DNA from: Lentibacter sp. XHP0401
GTDB lineage: Bacteria > Pseudomonadota > Alphaproteobacteria > Rhodobacterales > Rhodobacteraceae
DNA: 64,000 bases
Assembly (NCBI RefSeq): GCF_025751535.1
Contig: NZ_JAOWLC010000001.1
Location: forward strand, 434,001 to 498,000
Reading direction: 5' to 3'
A program made the translations under genes and the position numbers. The notes under the pieces were generated by a model. It had not been told where the DNA came from and made no database searches. It saw only the letters and a list, made by a program, of their open reading frames with translations. This document shows positions 37,273 through 46,314 of this stretch, in pieces (the first letter of the stretch is position 1; each line of letters opens with the position of its first letter).

Positions 37273-37443
37273 ATGAAATACATTCTCATCACTCTTACCG
37301 TGCTCGCCGCAAACCCTGTTTGGGCTCATGTCGGCACGCATAGCCATCCGCACGGCTCTGATCCTTCGTGGATTTTGCTGTCACTTGCGGGGGCAGTTGT
37401 TGTTGCGGTTGGCACAGCTTTGGCCATGGCACGCCGCAAATGA
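37273..37443 (+). CDS. 56-residue His-rich single-pass peptide between ureA and ureB
   Basis: Read by hand: [18 protein letters not shown] is a signal peptide, followed by [14 protein letters not shown] with four histidines and then the membrane helix [20 protein letters not shown] and the basic stop-transfer ARRK. An AGGAAA ribosome site lies 7-8 bases upstream, and the TGA overlaps the ureB ATG (ATGA), so it is a real, coupled member of the urease operon. The short periplasmic His cluster suggests nickel binding near the membrane. No named family is known to me. Confidence 0.85.
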   Translation: MKYILITLTVLAANPVWAHVGTHSHPHGSDPSWILLSLAGAVVVAVGTALAMARRK

Positions 37444-37748
37444 TTCCGGGTGAGCTTTTCGTTGGTGAGGGTGAATTGGTCCTCAATGAAGGGGCCGAGG
37501 TAACCATTCTTATGGTGGCCAATACGGGCGATCGCCCCGTGCAGGTCGGGAGCCATTACCATTTTGCCGAAACCAACTCGGCACTTGAGTTTGAGCGTGA
37601 TGCAGCGCGCGGCAAGCGCTTGGACATCGCCTCTGGCACAGCCGTACGGTTTGAGCCGGGGCAGCGCCGCGAAGTTTCACTTATTCCCTTCGGCGGTGCG
37701 CGCAAAGTCTACGGGTTCAACCAAAAAGTCATGGGCGCGCTCGACTGA
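37440..37748 (+). CDS. ureB: Urease subunit beta
   Basis: 102 residues, the beta subunit. [40 protein letters not shown] and [20 protein letters not shown] are diagnostic. ATG 37440 overlaps the stop of the 56-residue peptide by 4 bases. ureC follows after a 32-base spacer with its own strong ribosome site. Confidence 0.97.
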   Translation: MIPGELFVGEGELVLNEGAEVTILMVANTGDRPVQVGSHYHFAETNSALEFERDAARGKRLDIASGTAVRFEPGQRREVSLIPFGGARKVYGFNQKVMGALD

Positions 37749-37780
37749 GCCACCGGAGATATAAAATCAGGGAGGCAGTG

Positions 37781-39520
37781 ATGCCCGCAAAGATTGCACG
37801 TGCCGATTATGCCGCGATGTTTGGCCCCACGACAGGCGACAAACTCAGACTGGCAGACACTGATCTGATTATAGAGGTCGAGCGAGATCTGACCGCCGAG
37901 CGTGCGGGGGGCGCTAACGCCTTGCGCTACGGTGAAGAAGTCAAATTCGGGGGCGGTAAGGTGATCCGCGATGGTATGGGCCAAAGCCAGATCACACGTG
38001 CCGCTGGAGCGGTGGACACCGTTATCACCAATGCGTTGATCGTAGATCATTCGGGTATCTTTAAGGCCGATGTCGGCCTGAAAGACGGGCGCATTGCCAA
38101 AATCGGCAAGGCAGGCAACCCGGATACCCAACCGGGTGTTGATATCATAGTGGGTCCGGGAACCGAGGTCATCGCTGGCGAGGGGCGCATCCTGACAGCG
38201 GGCGGCTTTGATAGCCACATTCATTTCATTTGCCCCCAACAGATCGAAGATGCACTTCACTCAGGGCTGACAACCATGCTCGGCGGAGGCACCGGCCCCG
38301 CACATGGCACACTTGCAACCACTTGCACGCCCGGGCCCTGGCACATCGGGCGTATGCTGCAGGCGGCGGATGCTTTTCCGATGAACCTCGCTTTTTCGGG
38401 TAAGGGCAATGCCTCACGCCCAGAGGCGCTTGAAGAGCAAATTCTTGGTGGCGCGTGTGCGCTAAAGCTACACGAGGATTGGGGCACAACTCCTGCTGCG
38501 ATCGACTGCTGCCTGTCTGTTGCAGATGATTGGGACGTTCAGGTGATGATTCACACTGACACGCTCAATGAAAGCGGCTTTGTTGAAAATACTGTCGCCG
38601 CCATGAAGGGCCGCACGATCCACGCCTTTCACACCGAAGGTGCGGGTGGCGGGCACGCGCCTGATATCATCCGCATTTGTGGCGAAGAACATGTGCTGCC
38701 ATCGTCTACTAATCCTACACGCCCTTTTACAGTGAACACGCTTGAAGAGCACCTTGATATGCTGATGGTGTGTCATCACCTCGATAAATCAATCCCCGAG
38801 GATGTTGCCTTTGCAGAAAGCCGTATCCGCCGGGAGACGATTGCTGCCGAGGACATCCTCCATGACATGGGCGCGTTTTCGATCATCGCGTCAGACAGTC
38901 AGGCGATGGGGCGTGTTGGTGAGGTGCTTATCAGAACCTGGCAAACTGCCGACAAAATGAAAAAGCAACGCGGGCGGTTGGCGGAAGAGACGGGTGAGAA
39001 TGACAATTTCCGCGTTCGCCGCTATATTGCAAAGTACACGATCAATCCCGCTATTGCGCATGGTATAAGCCATGAAATCGGCTCGATCAGTGAAGACAAG
39101 CGCGCCGACCTTGTGCTCTGGAACCCCGCGTTCTTCGGCGTGAAGCCCGAGATGGTTCTTCTGGGCGGTAGCATTGTTATGGCGCAGATGGGGGATCCGA
39201 ACGCGTCTATACCGACACCTCAGCCCGTTTACTCGCGCCCGATGTTTGGCGCTTACGGCCGCTCCGTTGAAAGCTCTGCGGTGTGTTTTGTCAGCGTGGC
39301 CGCGCAGGACGCAGGGATAGGCGCTTCACTGGGGCTGGCCAAGCAGACGGTGGCGGTGCGCAACACCCGTGACATCGGGAAATCCGATCTCATTCACAAC
39401 AACGCGACGCCCTTTATAGAGGTGAACCCCGAAACATATGAAGTGCGCGCAGATGGCGAGTTGTTGACCTGCCAGCCAGCAGAAGTGCTGCCGATGGCGC
39501 AACGCTACTTCCTGTTCTGA
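37781..39520 (+). CDS. ureC: Urease subunit alpha (catalytic)
   Basis: 579 residues holding the di-nickel site that hydrolyses urea to ammonia and carbamate. Nickel ligands and catalytic residues are visible: HIHF in [18 protein letters not shown], the carbamylated lysine in [12 protein letters not shown], His in [25 protein letters not shown], the mobile-flap [20 protein letters not shown] and the Asp in [18 protein letters not shown] sits before ATG 37781; the adjacent GTG 37778 is disregarded. Confidence 0.98.
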   Translation: MPAKIARADYAAMFGPTTGDKLRLADTDLIIEVERDLTAERAGGANALRYGEEVKFGGGKVIRDGMGQSQITRAAGAVDTVITNALIVDHSGIFKADVGLKDGRIAKIGKAGNPDTQPGVDIIVGPGTEVIAGEGRILTAGGFDSHIHFICPQQIEDALHSGLTTMLGGGTGPAHGTLATTCTPGPWHIGRMLQAADAFPMNLAFSGKGNASRPEALEEQILGGACALKLHEDWGTTPAAIDCCLSVADDWDVQVMIHTDTLNESGFVENTVAAMKGRTIHAFHTEGAGGGHAPDIIRICGEEHVLPSSTNPTRPFTVNTLEEHLDMLMVCHHLDKSIPEDVAFAESRIRRETIAAEDILHDMGAFSIIASDSQAMGRVGEVLIRTWQTADKMKKQRGRLAEETGENDNFRVRRYIAKYTINPAIAHGISHEIGSISEDKRADLVLWNPAFFGVKPEMVLLGGSIVMAQMGDPNASIPTPQPVYSRPMFGAYGRSVESSAVCFVSVAAQDAGIGASLGLAKQTVAVRNTRDIGKSDLIHNNATPFIEVNPETYEVRADGELLTCQPAEVLPMAQRYFLF

Positions 39521-39549
39521 AACATATGAACGACAGTAAAGAGACCAAG

Positions 39550-40002
39550 ATGACCCAGCCAAAACTGATTGCCCGCGCCTATCATGACCATGCCCATGCA
39601 CCCGCGTTTGCGCGCGTTTCCCTTGATTACGAAGCGCGTTTTTTACGGCGTAAAGTTTTGAGCACAGATGACGGACAGGCGTTGCTTGTCGATCTGGCAA
39701 AAACCACCTCGCTGGGTCATGGCGGGGTGCTGGTGTTGGAGGACGGCCGCGAAATTGGGGTTGTGGCAGCGCCCGAGGAGCTACTGGAGGTGACGGGAGA
39801 AGACCTTGTGCGCATCGCGTGGCATGTCGGCAACCGCCACACGCCCTGTCAGATCGAGGCGACGCGGCTGTTGATACAGCGGGATCATGTGATCAGCGAT
39901 ATGCTTGATAAAATCGGGGCCAAGGTGCGCGAAGTTATCGAGCCGTTCACACCGGAAGGCGGCGCTTATGGGCATGGCCGGACCCACAGCCATGCCCACT
40001 GA
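39550..40002 (+). CDS. ureE: Urease accessory protein UreE (nickel chaperone)
   Basis: About 150 residues. VLVLEDGREIGVVAAPEELL and VRIAWHVGNRHTPCQIEATR with LLIQRDHVISDMLDKIGAKV are UreE signatures; GNRH supplies the conserved nickel-binding histidine at the dimer interface. The tail [11 protein letters not shown] is a short His-rich nickel-binding end. ATG 39550 (MTQPKLIARAYHD) matches the family and follows AAAGAG; ATG 39526 would add eight residues without a ribosome site. Confidence 0.93.
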   Translation: MTQPKLIARAYHDHAHAPAFARVSLDYEARFLRRKVLSTDDGQALLVDLAKTTSLGHGGVLVLEDGREIGVVAAPEELLEVTGEDLVRIAWHVGNRHTPCQIEATRLLIQRDHVISDMLDKIGAKVREVIEPFTPEGGAYGHGRTHSHAH

Positions 40003-40639
40003 TCGCGCTATCCTGACCTTGTCACAGTGGTTCTCACCGGCCTTTCCCGTGGGATCGTTTGCATATTCGCACGGGCTTGAATGGGCAGTCGACATAGGTG
40101 AGGTCTTGGACGCACATGCGGCGCTAGACTGGATCGCCAGTGTGATCGAGCACGGAGCAGGCTGGAACGATTGCCTGTTTCTTGCGACTGCCTATAAGGC
40201 GGTGCACCCTGATGAACTGAGTGAGGTGGATGCCACCTGCCGTGCCTTTGCGGCCTCCCGCGAAAGGGCCAAGGAGGCAGACCTTCAGGGGGTGGCGTTC
40301 TGTACGGCAGTTTCTGATATCTGGCAGCATGATCTGAAAAATCTGGTGTATCCCGTTGCAGTGGGGCGTGCCGCGCAGCTGCAACGTCTGCCGCTTGCGC
40401 TTACTGCCAAATTCTATCTGCATAGCTTTGTCAGCAACCTTGCCGCCGCTGCAATGCGGCTTGTGCCACTTGGTCAGACAGAGGGCCAGCGCCTCATCAA
40501 CACTCTAATGCCGCTCCTGTCGGACACTGCAAGCAAAGCTGTTGAGCGCAGCTTGGATGACCTCGCCGCCTCGGCTTTCTTGTCAGATATAGCCTCAATG
40601 AAACACGAAACCCAGTATTCAAGGATTTTTCGAACATGA
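39992..40639 (+). CDS. ureF: Urease accessory protein UreF
   Basis: About 215 residues of helical UreF, the GTPase-gating member of the UreDFG complex. Start [20 protein letters not shown] then HGLEWAV, and [34 protein letters not shown] are family blocks. ATG 39992 (MPTDRAIL) overlaps the end of ureE by 11 bases; ATG 39968 is possible and has a somewhat better ribosome site. It overlaps ureG by 4 bases. Confidence 0.93.
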   Translation: MPTDRAILTLSQWFSPAFPVGSFAYSHGLEWAVDIGEVLDAHAALDWIASVIEHGAGWNDCLFLATAYKAVHPDELSEVDATCRAFAASRERAKEADLQGVAFCTAVSDIWQHDLKNLVYPVAVGRAAQLQRLPLALTAKFYLHSFVSNLAAAAMRLVPLGQTEGQRLINTLMPLLSDTASKAVERSLDDLAASAFLSDIASMKHETQYSRIFRT

Positions 40640-41262
40640 CCCAGATGAACGGCCCCCTTCGTGTTGGTATTGGCGGCCCTGTCGGGGCAGGTAAAACCAC
40701 GCTGACGGCTGCGCTCTGCGAAGCTCTGCGCGAGGCATATTCGATCGGCGTGATCACCAATGATATCTACACGCAGGAAGATGCAGAAGCGCTGATGCGA
40801 CTACAGGTCTTGCCACAAGACCGTATCATCGGTGTAGAAACAGGAGGCTGCCCGCACACGGCCATCCGCGAGGATGCGTCGATCAATCTTGCTGCTGTGG
40901 CAGAGATGGTCGCGCGTCATCCCGATGTTGAAATTATTCTGATTGAAAGTGGAGGCGACAATCTGTCTGCAACTTTCAGCCCCGAACTGGCAGATGTGAC
41001 CCTCTATGTGATTGATGTGGCCGCAGGTGAAGAGATTCCGCGTAAGGGCGGCCCGGCTATCACGAAGTCCGATATCCTTATCATCAATAAGACTGACCTG
41101 GCACCTTATGTTGGTGCCTCTCTTGAGGTGATGGAGCGTGACGCGACAAAGATGCGCTCTGACCGCCCCTTTGTGTTTGCCTCGCTGCGTGCGCGGGAGG
41201 GTGTCGCCGAGATCGTTTCTCTGCTTGCTCGGATCGGCGGCTTTGAAGCGCCACGAAGCTAA
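40636..41262 (+). CDS. ureG: Urease accessory GTPase UreG
   Basis: A 208-residue SIMIBI-class GTPase that binds nickel and drives metallocentre assembly. P-loop [13 protein letters not shown] (K in GAGKT), [17 protein letters not shown] with the nickel-binding [20 protein letters not shown], and [11 protein letters not shown] for guanine recognition. ATGA overlap with ureF. Last gene of the urease operon; a stem (CCGGTTTGCC against GGCAAA-CCGG) without a T-run lies about 20 bases downstream. Confidence 0.98.
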   Translation: MTQMNGPLRVGIGGPVGAGKTTLTAALCEALREAYSIGVITNDIYTQEDAEALMRLQVLPQDRIIGVETGGCPHTAIREDASINLAAVAEMVARHPDVEIILIESGGDNLSATFSPELADVTLYVIDVAAGEEIPRKGGPAITKSDILIINKTDLAPYVGASLEVMERDATKMRSDRPFVFASLRAREGVAEIVSLLARIGGFEAPRS

Positions 41263-41492
41263 TTGTCTTGTCATAAGCGCCGGTTTGCCAAACGGGCAAA
41301 TCCGGTGCGCGCCAAATGGCTCAAATCTATGTGCAGTTTTTTGCTGAGCCAACTCGCGCTTGTGAAAATGCCCGATCCGGCAGCTTTCGGCGTGTTCTCG
41401 GGGGCTTTTACCTTGGCGCTGTTCCAAATGTTAATTGGGAGTTTATCTCGGCCTCGAAGGCAAACACGCCTTCCTTAAAAGGAGGACGACCA

Positions 41493-41741
41493 ATGAATAA
41501 ATTCGCACTCACGATCGCAACTCTGGCTACGGCCATGTCACCGGCTCTCGCGATGAGCGACAATGCAGTCGAAGTCGATGCAAACGGCGACGGTGTTCTC
41601 TCTCTGGAAGAGGTGCAGGCAATCTGGGCCGATGTTACGGCTGAAGATTTCGCCGTGATGGATGCAAACAGTGATGGCTCACTGGATGACGAAGAAATCA
41701 AAGCTGCTGAAAACGCGGGCATGATGAAATCGGAAGGTTGA
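41493..41741 (+). CDS. Secreted EF-hand calcium-binding protein (first of tandem pair)
   Basis: 82 residues. A signal peptide (MNKFALTIATLATAMSPALA) is followed by two EF-hand loops, DANGDGVLSLEE and DANSDGSLDDEE, each with the 1-3-5-12 acidic ligand pattern. Expected to be periplasmic and to bind two calcium ions. AAAAGGAGG lies 7 bases before the ATG. An in-frame upstream extension to 41316 is not credible. The neighbour at 41788 is a paralogue, so this is a local duplication; role unknown. Confidence 0.88.
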   Translation: MNKFALTIATLATAMSPALAMSDNAVEVDANGDGVLSLEEVQAIWADVTAEDFAVMDANSDGSLDDEEIKAAENAGMMKSEG

Positions 41742-41787
41742 GCTTTCCAGAGATTAAAAAAACAAGCCAAACCAAAAGGATAGACCC

Positions 41788-42036
41788 ATGAAAAAGACAT
41801 CACTCACGCTTGCTGCTCTTGCAACCGCTCTGACACCAATGCTGGCCCATGCGGATACTTTCGCAGCGATTGATGCCAATGGCGATGGTATGGTGACCAT
41901 CGACGAAGTGCAGGCTGTATTTCCGGATGTGACAGCCGAGAGCTTCTCCGCAATGGATATCAATGACGACGGGCTGCTGGACGCAGACGAGATTATCGCA
42001 GCCGAAGAAGGTGGCATGATGAACAAAGGCGGCTAA
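41788..42036 (+). CDS. Secreted EF-hand calcium-binding protein (second of tandem pair)
   Basis: 82 residues, same length and layout as the preceding gene: signal peptide MKKTSLTLAALATALTPMLA, then loops DANGDGMVTIDE and DINDDGLLDADE, and a Met/Gly-rich end (EEGGMMNKGG) like the first copy's NAGMMKSEG. AAAGGA precedes the ATG. The 46-base spacer and the single terminator after it suggest a two-gene transcript. Confidence 0.88.
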   Translation: MKKTSLTLAALATALTPMLAHADTFAAIDANGDGMVTIDEVQAVFPDVTAESFSAMDINDDGLLDADEIIAAEEGGMMNKGG

Positions 42037-42110
42037 GGTGTGCCAGCGCATTCGGGTTTGACCCCAAACAAGCCCGAATGCGCGTGAATATCAGCTTATC
42101 CACTTTGAGA

Positions 42111-42146
42111 AAGGCTCCGAAGCTTTTGTTTCGGGGCCTTTTTTCA
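42111..42146 (+). terminator. EF-hand pair terminator
   Basis: AAGGCTCCGAA (42111-42121) pairs with TTCGGGGCCTT (42130-42140) over 11 positions with one G-U, loop of 8 bases, followed by TTTTC. The T-run touches the stop codon of the convergent cyclodeaminase gene. Confidence 0.9.
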
Positions 42147-43190
42147 GGTATCAGCGCGCTTGAGCATCCCGAAGAGATCACGCGGATCATCCGGATCGGC
42201 GAGCATGTCGAGGTCTTGATAAAAGGCGGTTCCTTTGATGTGCTCGCGAACGTAGCGCAGGGCTGAAAAATCTTCGATGGCAAAGCCGACAGAGTCAAAC
42301 AGAGTGATCTGCTTGTCGCTCACACGGCCTCTGGCGGCCCCTGAGATAACTTCCCAGAGTTCGGTAACGGGATGATCTTCCGAAAGCTGTTGAATCTCGC
42401 CTTCAACGCGTGTCTGGGGCGGGAATTCTACAAATATATCAGAGCGATGCAGGATTGCTTCGGCCAGTTCTGTCTTGCCAGGGCAGTCACCGCCGATGGC
42501 GTTGATATGGACGCCTGTGCCAATCATATTGTCGGTGAGGATCGTCGCGCATTGCTTGTCGGCAGTGCAGGTTGTGATGATTTCGGCGCCTTCCATACTT
42601 TCTTCGGCACTTTTGCATTTGGTCACCTTTACGCCCATGCCCTCAAGGTTGCGTGCGGCCTTCTCGGTTGCGGCGGGGTCGACATCGTAGAGGCGCACAG
42701 CCTCAAGCCCGATGATGGCTTTCATGGCAAGGGTCTGGAACTCGGATTGTGCGCCATTCCCGATCATGGCCATGGTTTTTGCGCCCTTCGGGGCAAGGTG
42801 TTTGGCGGCCATAGCCGAGGTTGCGGCGGTGCGCAGTGCCGTGAGCATGGTCATCTCGCTGAGGAGGGTCGGGTAGCCCGTGTAGACATCGGCCAGAAGC
42901 CCGAAGGCCGTTACGGTTTGCAGGCCTTCCGAGGTGTTTTTTGGGTGTCCATTTACGTATTTGAAGCCGTAAGCCTCACCATCAGAGGTGGGCATCAACT
43001 CTATTACGCCGACATCGGAGTGGCTCGCGACGCGGGGAGTTTTGTCAAAGAGTTCCCAGCGTTTGAAGTCGTTTTCGATCTCGTCGGCGAGGCCGCGCAG
43101 CATGTTTTCCAAACCGATATGATGCACCAGTTTCATCATGTTGGCCACGGATACGAAGGGGACGTAAGCTTTAGAAGATGGCGTTATCAT
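42144..43190 (-). CDS. ocd: Ornithine cyclodeaminase
   Basis: Converts ornithine to proline and ammonia with bound NAD+, the step after arginase. 348 residues: GVIELMPTSDGEAYGFKYVN and HPKNTSEGLQTVTAFGLLAD near the active site, LLSEMTMLTALRTAATSAMA, the Rossmann fold TMAMIGNGAQSEFQTLAM, and VHINAIGGDCPGKTELAEAI. ATG 43190 follows AAAGG by 7 bases and gives the family start; a longer frame to 43325 runs into arginase and is not used. It starts 10 bases after the arginase stop, so one operon. Confidence 0.94.
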   Translation of the reverse strand: MITPSSKAYVPFVSVANMMKLVHHIGLENMLRGLADEIENDFKRWELFDKTPRVASHSDVGVIELMPTSDGEAYGFKYVNGHPKNTSEGLQTVTAFGLLADVYTGYPTLLSEMTMLTALRTAATSAMAAKHLAPKGAKTMAMIGNGAQSEFQTLAMKAIIGLEAVRLYDVDPAATEKAARNLEGMGVKVTKCKSAEESMEGAEIITTCTADKQCATILTDNMIGTGVHINAIGGDCPGKTELAEAILHRSDIFVEFPPQTRVEGEIQQLSEDHPVTELWEVISGAARGRVSDKQITLFDSVGFAIEDFSALRYVREHIKGTAFYQDLDMLADPDDPRDLFGMLKRADT

Positions 43191-43200
43191 ATTGTAACCT

Positions 43201-44121
43201 TTAAGAAAAAGAGCGTGTTGGGCGATCAAATACGCGCCGTCCGAGGGCAGAAGCCGCAAGATCGACCATGACTTTTGCTGTGCGGCCGCGCTCGTCGAGG
43301 AAAGGGTTGAGCTCGACCAGATCAAGCGAGGTCATCAGCCCGCTATCGCAGATCATTTCCATCACCAGATGCGCCTCGCGCATGGTGGCACCTCCCGGAA
43401 CGGTTGTGCCGACAGCGGGTGCGATCATCGGGTCGAGAAAGTCGACGTCAAGGCTCACGTGCAACGCGCCTTTTGCCTTCGCAACTTTTGCCAGGAACTC
43501 TGAAAGGGGGGCCGCGATGCCGGATTCGTCGATCATGCGCATGTCGTAGGCGTGAATTTTTGTTTGTTGCATGGCCTCGCGTTCGGCGGGATCGACCGAC
43601 CTTAGGCCCAAAATGCAAACATTCTCTTGCGGGATAGGGCGTTCAACCTTTGGGAAGCCATTAAATCCTTGTCTGCCAGTGACATAGCCGATGGGGGTGC
43701 CGTGCAGATTGCCTGAACCTGTGGTTTCGGGTGTGTGGTAGTCTGTGTGGGCATCCAGCCAGAGCAAAAACTGCGGCTGACCTTGCATGGCAGCGTAGGC
43801 ATTGACGCCGCCCACGGAACCGAGCGAGAGAGCGTGATCCCCCCCCAGAAAAATCGGGAGTCCCTTGGCCATGGCTTCCTTACCCGTGCGCCAGAGGCGG
43901 TTTGTCCAACCCACTGTTTCGTGGTGTTTGTAGATGTGTGCCTCAGGGTCGTCAGCGGCGTGTTCGGCGGGGGCCATATTGCCCCAGTCGCGGACGCGAT
44001 AACCAAGCCCCGTGAGGGCCTCTGTGAGCCCTGCGGTGCGGTAGGAATCGGGGCCCATGAGGCAGCCTTTGCGGCGCTTGCCTGAGTCCATCGGGGCGCC
44101 AATGAGGATAATATCACGCAT
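43201..44121 (-). CDS. rocF: Arginase
   Basis: Hydrolyses arginine to ornithine and urea at a di-manganese centre. 306 residues. Metal ligands: His in GGDHALSLGS, DAHTDYHTPE (Asp, His, Asp) and SLDVDFLDP (two Asp). The N-terminus RDIILIGAPMDSGKRRKGC and TVPGGATMREAHLVMEMI fit the arginase branch rather than agmatinase. ATG 44121 is preferred over an in-frame start 8 codons upstream. Its urea can feed the urease encoded 3 kb away. Divergent from an Lrp/AsnC gene, the probable regulator. Confidence 0.94.
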   Translation of the reverse strand: MRDIILIGAPMDSGKRRKGCLMGPDSYRTAGLTEALTGLGYRVRDWGNMAPAEHAADDPEAHIYKHHETVGWTNRLWRTGKEAMAKGLPIFLGGDHALSLGSVGGVNAYAAMQGQPQFLLWLDAHTDYHTPETTGSGNLHGTPIGYVTGRQGFNGFPKVERPIPQENVCILGLRSVDPAEREAMQQTKIHAYDMRMIDESGIAAPLSEFLAKVAKAKGALHVSLDVDFLDPMIAPAVGTTVPGGATMREAHLVMEMICDSGLMTSLDLVELNPFLDERGRTAKVMVDLAASALGRRVFDRPTRSFS

Positions 44122-44243
44122 ATTCTTCCGTCCTTGCTTAGCCAATTTTGCGGCAGGTTATGTGCGAATTGAGGAAGGATATAGCTTTCAAAATGCACAT
44201 ATTGAGGGTAGTTTGATCTAAATGGGCATATAGAGTTAACAAT

Positions 44244-44672
44244 ATGGATGATCTGGATCAAAAGCTTGTGTCTGCCCTTCGGCAGGATGCGCGGGCCTCT
44301 CATTCGGACCTTGCCGGGGCGCTCGGGGTGACGCGGGCAACAGTGCGCGCGCGGATTGCGCGGCTGGAGGCGCGAGGGGTTATTCTCGGCTACTCTGTGG
44401 TCTTGCGCGAGGACCGTCTGGCCGACCCTGTGAGGGGGCTTATGATGATCGGAATCGAAGGACGCGGGACAGAGAGAATCCTGCGGCAACTGGCAGGATT
44501 TCCGGCAGTGCGGGGCGTGCACAGCACCAATGGACGCTGGGACGTGATTGCGGAAATAGGCACTGACAGCCTTGAGGCTTTTGACGATGTTCTGGCGCGG
44601 ATCAGGAAGCTTGATGGCGTGGCAACATCGGAAACTTCGCTGCTTTTGAGCACCAAAAAATCGACGGGTTAG
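44244..44672 (+). CDS. Lrp/AsnC family transcriptional regulator
   Basis: 142 residues. N-terminal helix-turn-helix: LDQKLVSALRQDARASHSDL then GVTRATVRARIARLEARGVI; C-terminal RAM ligand-binding domain from VRGLMMIGIEGRGTERILRQ to LLLSTKKS. Divergent position next to arginase and ornithine cyclodeaminase suggests it controls arginine use with arginine or ornithine as effector, as known for related regulators. The 122-base divergent spacer holds TGTGC/GCACA arms 33 bases apart. Confidence 0.92.
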   Translation: MDDLDQKLVSALRQDARASHSDLAGALGVTRATVRARIARLEARGVILGYSVVLREDRLADPVRGLMMIGIEGRGTERILRQLAGFPAVRGVHSTNGRWDVIAEIGTDSLEAFDDVLARIRKLDGVATSETSLLLSTKKSTG

Positions 44673-44691
44673 GAGGGGCACCGTTCCGTCT

Positions 44692-44808
44692 GGTTAACGG
44701 GGGGAAACTGCGCTGATTCCAGGGGGGTGATATGCGTGCACGATGCGTGCACCCCCCGTGCACCGTGTGAATCGGGGTTCTGTTAACGCAAAATTAGGTA
44801 ACGAGGCG
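44692..44808 (+). repeat. 117-base intergenic element with 11-bp phased GTGCAC sites (copy B)
   Basis: Homologous without gaps to the minus strand of 15057-15173. Three perfect GTGCAC hexamers start at 44736, 44747 and 44758, exactly 11 bp apart and so on one face of the helix. An 8-bp pairing GGGGGGTG/CACCCCCC surrounds the first two, but it is not conserved in the other copy. It lies 20 bases after the Lrp/AsnC stop, between convergent genes, as copy A lies at the end of the glycosyltransferase gene. Confidence 0.7.
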
Positions 44809-44834
44809 TTCGGTGCCCGGGGCAGGTTGGTCTT

Positions 44835-45743
44835 CTATAATCTGTGGCTTGCTTCGAGGCGGGTGCCTTTGAAACGGGACAGGCAAGCTGTGATCTCTTC
44901 GCGTGTCGTGAACAAACATGCCGATGTGGACAGCGCATCGGCGAGAGCCGCCGATTGTGCAGAGACCGAAATTTCCCGCCAGTTCGCAGGTGTCGGAGTG
45001 CCTGAGCGCGGATCAAGAATGTGACCGACGGTTGAGGCTTGATCAAATGTCGTTCCGAGCGGAGCAGAGGTGGCTAGGGCGCGTGTTGCCAAGGGCACTT
45101 CGCCCCCAGCTGAAAGCTTGACGGGCCAGGCATTGCCATTGGGTTGCGTGCCGAGCGCGCGGAACTCGCCTGTATCAATCAGGATGTTGGCGAGGCCCTC
45201 CGCTTCGAGCATATCCGCCACGCGGTCGGCAATGTAACCCTGCGCGATGCCATTCAGAGTCAGCGCCATATCGGGGCGCAGTGTGATTGCGTCGCTGTCA
45301 AAGCTGATTTTGTTCCACCCCGTCAGAGCGCGGGCGGTGTTCAGGGTGCTTTCGTCAGGCGAAGTGCCGTTGGCGAAGGCTTCGGCATAGGCGGCCCAGA
45401 GCGGCTGGATTGTCGGGTCAAAACGACCTTCGCTTGCGGTGTGAACCGCACCTGCTAGTGACAGGCATTCCAGAAGTTCGAACGGGGCCGATTGTAGCGC
45501 ACCGCTGCGGTTGAGCTGTGAAAGAGCGCTGTCTTTGCGGTAGAGGCTGAAGATATCTTCCAGCCGCGAGATTTCGGCCGCAACGCGGGCGCTGATGGCC
45601 TTGGCATCAGGATGGGCCAGCCGCAGGGTTGCGCCTGCGCCTAGGGCTGTGCCCGTCCAAGTATAGAGAGCCTCGGCCTGCGTGACCTTGGGAAAGGCGA
45701 TGGCAGCGGCGCTGATGGTTAGAAAGCGGCGTCTTGTGGTCAT
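44835..45743 (-). CDS. nosX: NosX, ApbE-type FAD:protein FMN transferase
   Basis: Attaches FMN covalently to NosR, sustaining N2O reductase activity. 302 residues with a Tat signal (TTRRRFLTISAAAIAF), then DIFSLYRKDSALSQLNRSGA, SEGRFDPTIQPLW, MALTLNGIAQGYIADRVADM, LIDTGEFRALG and the metal-binding GHILDPRSGTP, all ApbE motifs. ATG 45743 is used (AGAGGG upstream). Four bases separate it from nosL; last gene of the nos operon. Confidence 0.94.
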   Translation of the reverse strand: MTTRRRFLTISAAAIAFPKVTQAEALYTWTGTALGAGATLRLAHPDAKAISARVAAEISRLEDIFSLYRKDSALSQLNRSGALQSAPFELLECLSLAGAVHTASEGRFDPTIQPLWAAYAEAFANGTSPDESTLNTARALTGWNKISFDSDAITLRPDMALTLNGIAQGYIADRVADMLEAEGLANILIDTGEFRALGTQPNGNAWPVKLSAGGEVPLATRALATSAPLGTTFDQASTVGHILDPRSGTPTPANWREISVSAQSAALADALSTSACLFTTREEITACLSRFKGTRLEASHRL

Positions 45744-45747
45744 GGTT

Positions 45748-46314
45748 CTACCCTCTATTCTCGCGCGAAAGCGCGCGCAGGCGATCTTCAAAATCGCTAT
45801 CGGTTTCTTCGCCGTCCAAGGCCACGGGGGCCAGAACGGTACTATCAGGAATATCGGACAAGCGCATGAGATTGCCGCCATTTTCAGCGGCAAATTCGCG
45901 GGCTTTTACACGGTTAGAAAACGGGACAATTTCGGGCGCGCCCATGCCGCCAACGACACTTGAGCCGACAACATAGACAGCCTCTTCGGCGGTGATCCAG
46001 TTGTCAGCCCCCGGTGCATCCCATGTGGCGCCTTGAGCGCCCATGTCGTTCACCCAGATTGTCAGGATGGCATGGCTTTGCTCGGGCATCCGCATATAGG
46101 CGATTGCGTCACGCACCTGACTGAAGAACAGCGGCGCCGCAGGCAGACCTGCAAGGTGGGCCTGCGCTTTGGGGCCAGCGTGCTCAAGCAGGTTCATCTG
46201 GCAGTAGTGCCCCACTGCGTCGGCATTGAGCGGCACGGCCGAGGTGTCTTGCTTGGCCTCTTCCTTGCAGGCGGCCAGCGCCAGAAGCGCACATATGAGC
46301 AAAAAGTGTTTCAT
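45748..46314 (-). CDS. nosL: NosL copper(I) lipoprotein chaperone
   Basis: Periplasmic lipoprotein that supplies copper for the CuZ site. 188 residues. The signal ends in the lipobox LAAC (C16), and the NosL motif YCQMNLLEHAGPKAQ provides the CxM copper ligands. Blocks YVVGSSVVGGMGAPEIVPF and REFAAENGGNLMRLSDIP are typical. Start overlaps the nosY stop (ATGA). Confidence 0.95.
   Translation of the reverse strand: MKHFLLICALLALAACKEEAKQDTSAVPLNADAVGHYCQMNLLEHAGPKAQAHLAGLPAAPLFFSQVRDAIAYMRMPEQSHAILTIWVNDMGAQGATWDAPGADNWITAEEAVYVVGSSVVGGMGAPEIVPFSNRVKAREFAAENGGNLMRLSDIPDSTVLAPVALDGEETDSDFEDRLRALSRENRG

Noticed and set aside
41279-41305. Terminator after ureG
   Set aside because: A CCGGTTTGCC/GGCAAA-CCGG stem exists but no T-run follows, so intrinsic termination is not supported.
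44780-44795. CtrA box in copy B of the repeat (TTAA-N7-TTAG)
   Set aside because: One mismatch from consensus and located between convergent genes with no promoter to serve; explained better as part of the repeat element.
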